Below are positions 5,790-11,581 of a DNA stretch of 11,581 nt, piece by piece (the stretch's first letter is position 1; each line of letters starts with the position of its first letter). A program made the position numbers and the translations under genes. The DNA is taken from NCBI GenBank assembly GCA_964537285.1, contig CAZHZT010000157.1, positions 1 through 11,581 on the forward strand, written 5' to 3'. The notes beneath the pieces are model-generated. The model was not told the origin of the DNA. It did not search any database and saw only the letters and a list, made by a program, of their open reading frames with translations. This stretch comes from CAZHZT01 sp964537285. GTDB lineage: Bacteria; Bacteroidota; Bacteroidia; Chitinophagales; Saprospiraceae.

Positions 5790-8700
5790 AAAAGGTTGCT
5801 CTTAATTGGGCTCGACCTACGTGAACTGTAGTCGCGGAGCCGGTTCTTCGGCCTTCATAGCTGATGTTTAGTAAAATATTATTAGCTAAGCGTCGGTCTA
5901 TGGATAAGGTCCAAAGGTAGTTTCGGCCGTTTTGAAGGCCGTTAAGAAGGGCAAAGCCAACGGGGGTGTTGGGATCTCCATTGTATTTTACATTGACAAA
6001 GGATAGGTTGAGCCTGAGTGAGGTGGCGGAGGTCTGGTTGATTTGCCCCTCAAAAGAAAGGGAACGCTGACTTAGGCGTTCCTGGGCACCAGGAATTACA
6101 TTTTGACCATCGGTATATTCAAAGGTTGAGGATATTCTGAAGGCCTGGTTAGGTTGCCACAATAATTGGGGTTGGATGGACTCCGATTTTAAATCATAAT
6201 TCACCGCATTATTGAGTTCACTGTTTTGTAAGGTTTTTGCTTGGTCTTCCAATGCAAGACGAAGGATAAAACTCCATTTTCTGTCAAAGTTCCATCGCCC
6301 TTGCCAATAAGTTTCTCTTCTTAGTCTTTGTTCCGGGCCGGTAGCAAGGGTAAGTCTGTTGCGGTTTTCCTGAAAACCCAGTTGGAAGTCGTATTTGAGG
6401 CCGGCTCTGTTGTAGTACAAAACGGATTGAAGACCTGAGGACAGTGTTATCAATGAACTATCCGGGATTTGAACCTGAAAGGGATTCCAGGGCTGGACGC
6501 CCGGTGTTTCGCTGGTTTTTCTTATGATACGAAAAGTATTCTGAATTGAAATTTTCCGGATTATTGCCATAATCCCGTCAACAGATTCTGCATTTCTGGA
6601 TAACATGGAAGGTTCCAGCCACAGGCTTTGATTGAATTGAACGTTGTCGGTTCGAATAAATTCATCGGTTAATTGCGGCAATTGGATGAGGTTTGCAGCT
6701 CCTGGGAAAGGAGGCAATTCCACTTCATTTAGCTGAATGACATCATCTCCATTGATGTTATTCCAAAAATGGGTGCCTTGCTCGCCTTGTTGTATTTGCC
6801 GGTAAACGAATTCAATCTTTTGTTCCTGCCCGGAGCCAATCTCATAGGAGGTACTACTGCGTAAAGCACCTTTAAAAAGCAGCATTGTATAATCTAATCG
6901 GCCCAGATAGGTACGCTGACCTTTTAAATTAGTCAGTTCCGGTTGTTGGATGCGGAGCTCTCTGTAGTTAAAGTTCCAGGCTAAGCTAATGGATTGAGAC
7001 TGCTGCCAACGCCCGTTTATATTGGCCTGATCAGCTTCGGTGCCTAATGAAAAAACATTTTCAGTAGTAAAAAAGTCCCATCTGCGGGTCCAGGAGGCAC
7101 TGTAATGAAGGGGAGCATTTTCGTCGTTTTTCAAAAACGCACGGGCTAAGTCATAGTAAAAACTTTCATTAGTTAGCGTATCTCTTTCTTTGTTTCTGCG
7201 GTCATTTTTTTCTCGTTCTCCGTAAAGTCCAAACTGAAGTTGATCCCACTTGGAGATGGTCTTGCTCAACTCAAGCTTGGGGCGAAAGAAGTGCGTTTTT
7301 TCTGTAGGACTGGAAGTTGTAGTCAAAGAACTGGTAATAAATAAGTTGTAACCATTCCGTTCTAATCGGAACAGGCCGGTATGCCGATAAGCCTCCAAAA
7401 GGCTGTCCCTCTGAAAAGTAGAAAAGGTGTAAGAAAATTCTCCTAATTTAGGTTTTGAAAGACGGAAACCACCCGAGGCTAATTGTTCCGACCGGAGGGG
7501 AGAACCGGAAGAAAGAGGAGGGATATTCCAGTCACGGGTAAATTCAGCATTTCTGTACGGATTTAAAAAACGAAAATTAGATTGTAGCCCCTCGTAATCG
7601 ATCTGAGTGTTCAACTGCCAGGAATCCTCTTTTTTCGACAAATTGTAAGCCTGTTGGTATGCCACTTTTACTGCCAAACCTTGGTCATCTTCTTCATCCA
7701 GCTGAGAAAAACGATTAAAATCAAAGTTACTCATGGATATTTCTGCGGATACCCGACCTTTTTCATTTATCTCATAAGCGGTACCCAGGGAAATCATTTG
7801 TTGCATCCTTGGAGCATTTAATTTTATTATTGGGAGAAATTCTCCTGTAGGGTTACCTAATGAATCTGGAGGCGAGTAGACGAAAACGGTTCCGAAAGCT
7901 TCAGAACATCGGTTGTAGTTTCCAAGTCCGGGATCTACTTTGGAAAAACTCACCGCTAGTAAAGAGGGATTTGTGGAAAGAACTTCCTGAGCGGCTAATT
8001 CGACCTCAATTGGCAGGGTGCAGCTTAGGTCATTTTCAATTAACTGAACAGGCACCAGGATACTATCTCCGAAAGGCGTGTAAGGGTTGTCAATTTTAAG
8101 GTATTGAACTTGTTCTTGTGTTTCACTCACCGGGCGTTCTCCGCTCACCAGAATACCATCCGTATTATCACCGGCTTCAGCAAGTGATTGTTTCTGTTCG
8201 ACGGTAAAGTCGCGGGCTTCACCGGAGTTTTTATCGTCTTGTTCCGAGAAAAAATTAAAATAAAGGCTGAGTTTATCTTGTTTCCATTCATTGCTTAAGG
8301 CAAACATGGAGCGGAGGTATTGCTGGTTAGAATATTCAAATTCTACAATAATCCGAATATCTTTGGTGATGAGTCGTTTGTTGGTAAAGGTGATATCTCC
8401 ACGATTATAATCGATGACATAATCGTACTCAAGCCCTCTTTGAAGGCGTTCCCCGTCCATATAGACTTTTTCTGTACCCGCTAATACAATGATAAAAGCT
8501 TCGTCATTTTCACCTCTCAATCGATAGGGACCCTGATTGCCTTCCTGACCGACAAATTCATTTCTCGAAAATTTACCACGTGCAATAGCAACACTAGCTT
8601 TGGTAGATAATGAAGACCGTTCATCCAACTGTGTATTATTAAAAAAAGTAGCTCCTTGAAGTTTTTTAAAATAGTTAATAAAGTGCCCACTGGGGCGGCT

Positions 8701-9363
8701 TAATTCATAATCACCAGCTAATAAACGACTGTTTTTTCGGCTTAGCTGAATGAAGATCCTGTCGAATTCCTGAAGTTGTTGTGTATTCCCTTCAGGTTGG
8801 ATAGGAATATTATTATCGGAAATAGCTGCAAGAATTTCTACATCATCTCCCAATTGGCCATTCATTTGTAGATTAAAGCTGGAGTTGAGTACTAAATTTT
8901 GACTATTTCCAAAGGAGAGGCCACGAGAGAAACTTCCGCTATAGTCAAGGCCTTTGGAATCAAAAAGCGGTCGATCTGGATTGTTGAAAGGGGAATAGTC
9001 AAATCCAATGTAGTTACCGGCAGCATCTTTGGCTATTTTGTTGGGGTCTCTGAAGGCTAAGCTGGAAGAAAATTCATTAGATAATACTCTAAAACTAATC
9101 AATACTGTATCTTCTTCAGGCTTCTTCGACCAATGTAGCCAGTTGCCTTCGAGGGTGTATCTTAGAGAGTCCAGGGGAATCGAACGATTAAAAGAAATAA
9201 ATTTTACAGATCTTGGGATGACATTGAGGCTGTCGAGAAATACACTGTCCGGAGCCGTTGAGATGATCAACTGCCGCCTATTATCCAAAGGGTTGCTTTG
9301 GCTCCTGAGGAGCGTAGAGCAAAACCCTGTTATGATAATTATAGATAATAGACGATAGATCAC
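5788..9363 (-). CDS. large outer-membrane beta-barrel protein of a conserved Bacteroidota family
   Basis: I recognise the family type but no named function. The 1191-residue protein begins with a signal peptide (MIYRLLSIIIITGFCSTLLRS). An N-terminal domain follows (about 25-135), then a highly patterned segment at about 140-240 that includes SFNLQMNGQLGDDVEILAAI, IPIQPEGNTQQLQEFDR, and RLLAGDYELSRP. Next is a domain (about 278-351) with GPYRLRG, EKVYMDGERLQRG, YDYVIDYNRGDITFT and IIVEFEYSNQQYLRS, a pattern also seen in SprA-like and related surface proteins. From about 520 to the end the sequence alternates hydrophobic and polar residues with many aromatics, typical of transmembrane strands. 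It ends in RAQLRATF, with the terminal Phe expected for BAM-dependent insertion. The start is GTG at 9363, because no in-frame ATG exists near the signal peptide. The start shares one base with the upstream gene's stop, so the two are translationally coupled. A similarity to the T9SS translocon SprA is suggested by pattern only; this protein is about half that length. Confidence 0.75.
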   Translation of the reverse strand: MIYRLLSIIIITGFCSTLLRSQSNPLDNRRQLIISTAPDSVFLDSLNVIPRSVKFISFNRSIPLDSLRYTLEGNWLHWSKKPEEDTVLISFRVLSNEFSSSLAFRDPNKIAKDAAGNYIGFDYSPFNNPDRPLFDSKGLDYSGSFSRGLSFGNSQNLVLNSSFNLQMNGQLGDDVEILAAISDNNIPIQPEGNTQQLQEFDRIFIQLSRKNSRLLAGDYELSRPSGHFINYFKKLQGATFFNNTQLDERSSLSTKASVAIARGKFSRNEFVGQEGNQGPYRLRGENDEAFIIVLAGTEKVYMDGERLQRGLEYDYVIDYNRGDITFTNKRLITKDIRIIVEFEYSNQQYLRSMFALSNEWKQDKLSLYFNFFSEQDDKNSGEARDFTVEQKQSLAEAGDNTDGILVSGERPVSETQEQVQYLKIDNPYTPFGDSILVPVQLIENDLSCTLPIEVELAAQEVLSTNPSLLAVSFSKVDPGLGNYNRCSEAFGTVFVYSPPDSLGNPTGEFLPIIKLNAPRMQQMISLGTAYEINEKGRVSAEISMSNFDFNRFSQLDEEDDQGLAVKVAYQQAYNLSKKEDSWQLNTQIDYEGLQSNFRFLNPYRNAEFTRDWNIPPLSSGSPLRSEQLASGGFRLSKPKLGEFSYTFSTFQRDSLLEAYRHTGLFRLERNGYNLFITSSLTTTSSPTEKTHFFRPKLELSKTISKWDQLQFGLYGEREKNDRRNKERDTLTNESFYYDLARAFLKNDENAPLHYSASWTRRWDFFTTENVFSLGTEADQANINGRWQQSQSISLAWNFNYRELRIQQPELTNLKGQRTYLGRLDYTMLLFKGALRSSTSYEIGSGQEQKIEFVYRQIQQGEQGTHFWNNINGDDVIQLNEVELPPFPGAANLIQLPQLTDEFIRTDNVQFNQSLWLEPSMLSRNAESVDGIMAIIRKISIQNTFRIIRKTSETPGVQPWNPFQVQIPDSSLITLSSGLQSVLYYNRAGLKYDFQLGFQENRNRLTLATGPEQRLRRETYWQGRWNFDRKWSFILRLALEDQAKTLQNSELNNAVNYDLKSESIQPQLLWQPNQAFRISSTFEYTDGQNVIPGAQERLSQRSLSFEGQINQTSATSLRLNLSFVNVKYNGDPNTPVGFALLNGLQNGRNYLWTLSIDRRLANNILLNISYEGRRTGSATTVHVGRAQLRATF

Positions 9364-9365
9364 TA
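9361..9365 (-). promoter_or_regulatory. TAGTG stop-start overlap (translational coupling site)
   Basis: On the minus strand the stop TAG of the upstream gene (9365-9363) and the start GTG of the next (9363-9361) share one G. No good Shine-Dalgarno stands directly before the GTG; an AGGAAAAAA tract lies further upstream. Ribosomes finishing the first gene probably reinitiate here, which would tie the amounts of the two membrane proteins together. The signal peptide that begins exactly at this GTG supports the start. Confidence 0.7.
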
Positions 9366-11093
9366 AATATTGAGTTCGATTTTTTCCTGAGTTTGGCCGC
9401 CCCGGTTCTCGGCAATAATAATTATTTCATTCAATCCGGCTTGAAGAGATGCTGTACCTCTAAATTCACCGGTATTCAGATCGAACGTAAAATCAACCGG
9501 GTTTTGATTTACCAGAAAGGAAATCTGTGATTTTTTTTCAATGTTTTGAATCCCGGCGACAATTTTGCTGATTCTTACATTCGGAACATTCGGATTGACG
9601 CTTGGCTGACTAACTGAGGTTATTGTAATAACAGGAGGCGAAGGAAGTGGGATTTCTTCACAAAATACATTGGCCTGATCACTGTCTGAACCATAGACGT
9701 TGGAACCCGTCAGCACGATTCTGTTCAGCCCCCCTTTCAATGGAATATCTGCAACCAGCCGGTCAAGGATAGGAAAAAAGTTAAATTCTTCGATAATCGT
9801 ATTATTTACTTTTAATTCTACATCTTTTGCGGAAACAACTCCTGAGACGACGGCATTGATCGATGTTGTACAAACTCCCTCTTCTGAGGGGGCGCTTGGA
9901 TTATCGATAAATTTTATGCTCACTACTGGTTTATTGGAAACAGGAGGTGTTATCGGAAGGTCATCTCCACAAATAATGACCAGGCGCCTGTCCTTTTTAC
10001 CAGATTCATTCTGAACACTGATCCAAACTTCATTCTCTCCTTCTTGTAGAGCAAGGTCGGCACTTAGTCGCCCATTTTTGAACTGAAAAGAAATAATGGA
10101 GCTATTTAAGGTGATCAGAATGTCGCTGCTACGCAAGATGTTTTTCAGGTTGGCAATTAATTCAAAATTAAATTGATCATTTATACAATAGGATGGAGTT
10201 GAACTAGGCTGAATAAGTTCAATGACCGGAACTCTGGTGAGCGCTTCTTCTGCCTGAATAATCCAGTTAAAACCTATTGAAGTATAGTGCAAAATATCAT
10301 TATTGCCTGTAGCCTGATTAGCGTTATCCCATCTTGCGCCGTCCAAAAGGTCTGTATTAGAGAAGGTAACTCTGTGGTTAAGGGAGAGAAAAAAGTTAGA
10401 CCTAAGATGGTAGCCTAGTTCCAAGCCGATCGAGGGCATGATATTCCACTTTCCACTGCCATTCCCGAATTCGTCCGCATCGAGATTGAAGTTGCCATTT
10501 ATAATATCTTTTCTTATCGTTTTGCGGATACTGGAGGTGGAACTACTGGGGTCGATATTTTCATAAGCTTCTAAATAAGTAGTGGATTGATCTATTGAGG
10601 GTTTATGCCATTGAGCACCAAGGCCGGCAAAAGGTGAAATGACAATTCCGGTTTTTTCCCGCCATCGGTTAAGGGTTCCAACCGCTTCTGCTGCCAGTTC
10701 AAAGTGTTCGGTACGGTGATTTTGATAGATAATTGGGCTTCCAAGGGATACCAGATCCAGAGAAAAGGGGCGTGTTCCGTTCAGGGCATCATTGTTCAGA
10801 TAGCCTGAAAATGGTTCCGTATCAATACCGTACGTATTAGCGTACAGGAGCCGCCCTCTAACATCCAGGGATAAAAAAGCATTTGGTTTATAATATGAAT
10901 TTTTAGCTAAAGTCAATCCCAGGCCATATCCTCGCCACCACACAGGGATGTCGCTCTGTTGAAATGCCGTGCCAGCGTTTAGGCTGAGGGTGTACCAACC
11001 TGGTGCGGAAAAGTTAGTTTGTGCATGGGTGTTTAAATGGAAAAAAAACACCCATATTAGTAAAACTATTATCGTTGAAAGTGGTTTCTTCAT
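9363..11093 (-). CDS. OmpA-like beta-barrel fused to three Ig-like repeats
   Basis: I do not recognise a named family. The 576-residue protein has a signal peptide (about 1-24, ending in NTHAQ). It is followed by an outer-membrane barrel-like region (about 30-282) with amphipathic strands such as WYTLSLNAGTAF, YGLGLTLAKNSYY, ISPFAGLGAQW, MPSIGLELGYHL, FFLSLNHRVTF and YTSIGFNWII. After it come three related repeats of about 90-100 residues (about 288-375, 389-478 and 487-576). Each starts with a PVI/PVV strand and ends in the same pattern: a leucine-glycine turn, then N-E/R-I/V-hydrophobic strand, then N-x-x-G (EGENEVWISVQNESG, GGLNRIVLTGSNVYG, AGLNEIIIIAENRGG). The repeats look like Ig/cadherin-type beta sandwiches used in surface or periplasmic contacts. 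The first two carry Cys near each end (C303/C375, C408/C478), a possible disulfide, whereas the third has none. It is the first gene of the coupled pair, so it probably works with the large barrel protein downstream. Confidence 0.72.
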   Translation of the reverse strand: MKKPLSTIIVLLIWVFFFHLNTHAQTNFSAPGWYTLSLNAGTAFQQSDIPVWWRGYGLGLTLAKNSYYKPNAFLSLDVRGRLLYANTYGIDTEPFSGYLNNDALNGTRPFSLDLVSLGSPIIYQNHRTEHFELAAEAVGTLNRWREKTGIVISPFAGLGAQWHKPSIDQSTTYLEAYENIDPSSSTSSIRKTIRKDIINGNFNLDADEFGNGSGKWNIMPSIGLELGYHLRSNFFLSLNHRVTFSNTDLLDGARWDNANQATGNNDILHYTSIGFNWIIQAEEALTRVPVIELIQPSSTPSYCINDQFNFELIANLKNILRSSDILITLNSSIISFQFKNGRLSADLALQEGENEVWISVQNESGKKDRRLVIICGDDLPITPPVSNKPVVSIKFIDNPSAPSEEGVCTTSINAVVSGVVSAKDVELKVNNTIIEEFNFFPILDRLVADIPLKGGLNRIVLTGSNVYGSDSDQANVFCEEIPLPSPPVITITSVSQPSVNPNVPNVRISKIVAGIQNIEKKSQISFLVNQNPVDFTFDLNTGEFRGTASLQAGLNEIIIIAENRGGQTQEKIELNI

Positions 11094-11581
11094 GAGTAGA
11101 ATAATTAGATGGTGACAAAGATCATCTTTTTCTGTTTACTTTTTGGGTTTATTGAGCAGGTTTTTCTGGTATTGTTATGTTGCTAAGGCCCTTAGCTCCA
11201 GAACAAGTTTATTTGGTGCTTGATCTTTAGTTACGATGTTTTCAGAAAACTTTATACTAACACAGTAACGTTCTTTTTACCTAAGAATTACTCCAATGTT
11301 ACCTACAGAAGAATGCTCAGAACCAAGCTCTTTGAATTTGATAATAAGATATTAAATAAACCCTCGTGGTTATTAAAGTAAAGCTTTGATTTTTAAGGGG
11401 TTCCCAGTTTTTTATTTGTCTAAATAACAATAGGGGGAAGATTGGTACAATTATCTAACTTTGATGCCGGTTTTAATAAAAATAAAAAATAAATGTAACT
11501 ATTCAGCAAAGATGAACATCAGTTAGTTTAAAAGCAATAGAATTATCCATAAACAAGCTCTTCAATGCGTTGAAAACATTG
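11094..11581. other. 488-bp non-coding region upstream of the barrel-gene pair
   Basis: No credible coding frame on either strand and no RNA gene is recognised. The region is AT-rich and should contain the promoter of the 576-residue gene. The closest match to the -7 element on the minus strand is GATCTTTG at 11123-11116 (seven of eight), without a -33 partner at proper spacing. A 15-bp palindrome at 11182-11196 is noted separately. The far end (about 11400-11581) shows no clear terminator or partial gene. Confidence 0.5.
11182..11196. promoter_or_regulatory. odd-length 15-bp palindrome, possible operator
   Basis: GCTAAGG and CCTTAGC flank a single central C, giving seven perfectly paired positions in AT-rich surroundings. 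It lies 89 bases before the start of the 576-residue gene. Such odd palindromes can bind dimeric regulators, but one copy alone cannot be told from chance. Confidence 0.25.

Noticed and set aside
9319..9321. Signal-peptide cysteine of the 1191-residue protein (ITGFC) as a lipoprotein anchor
   Set aside because: The residue before Cys is Phe, which does not fit the lipobox, and the protein ends in a BAM-type terminal Phe, so it is read as a barrel protein.
1070..11093. One long operon covering all four minus-strand genes
   Set aside because: Only the two barrel genes are coupled. Gaps of 184 and 229 bp with long hairpins, plus a -7 element before the DUF1573 gene, argue for separate transcripts.

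Overview
The window looks like chromosomal DNA from a Bacteroidota species, most plausibly of the Saprospiria/Lewinella type. The support is a large secreted metallopeptidase ending in a type IX secretion (T9SS) type A sorting domain, a secreted DUF1573 protein with the TCGCT signature, two signal-peptide-bearing outer-membrane beta-barrel proteins, AT-rich intergenic DNA without strong Shine-Dalgarno sites, and one exact match to the Bacteroidota -7 promoter element (TAnnTTTG). The genus-level guess is inference.

Layout. Positions 1-248 are AT-rich leader DNA containing a widely spaced 11-bp inverted repeat. One gene lies on the + strand (249-1004): a stand-alone DnaQ/PolB-like 3'-5' exonuclease. 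It converges on the minus-strand genes, and a perfect 17-bp hairpin (1016-1055) separates the two. Everything else is on the minus strand. In transcription order these are an OmpA-like barrel with three Ig-like repeats (11093-9363), a 1191-residue outer-membrane barrel protein (9363-5788), a DUF1573 protein (5603-4956), and the reprolysin-like T9SS-exported peptidase (4726-1070). Positions 11094-11581 hold no gene, only the probable promoter region of the first of these.

How the genes relate. The two barrel genes are translationally coupled: stop TAG and start GTG share one base (TAGTG). They very probably form a two-gene unit acting in the outer membrane. The DUF1573 and peptidase genes are each set apart by about 180-230 bp that hold long inverted repeats, so they are probably separate transcripts. 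All four minus-strand products are predicted to be exported, so this is a cell-envelope locus. The exonuclease appears unrelated.

The least explained non-coding structure is at 5680-5789. Two arrays of four degenerate heptamers (GGNNAAC) face each other across a perfect 12-bp hairpin, and the outer arm runs into the stop codon of the 1191-residue gene. A second gap (4850-4925) holds a perfect 26-bp inverted repeat with a 24-nt loop. No mobile-element gene, CRISPR array, tRNA or rRNA was seen. I did not find a clear new multi-gene system; the best candidates for novelty are the heptamer element and the coupled barrel pair.
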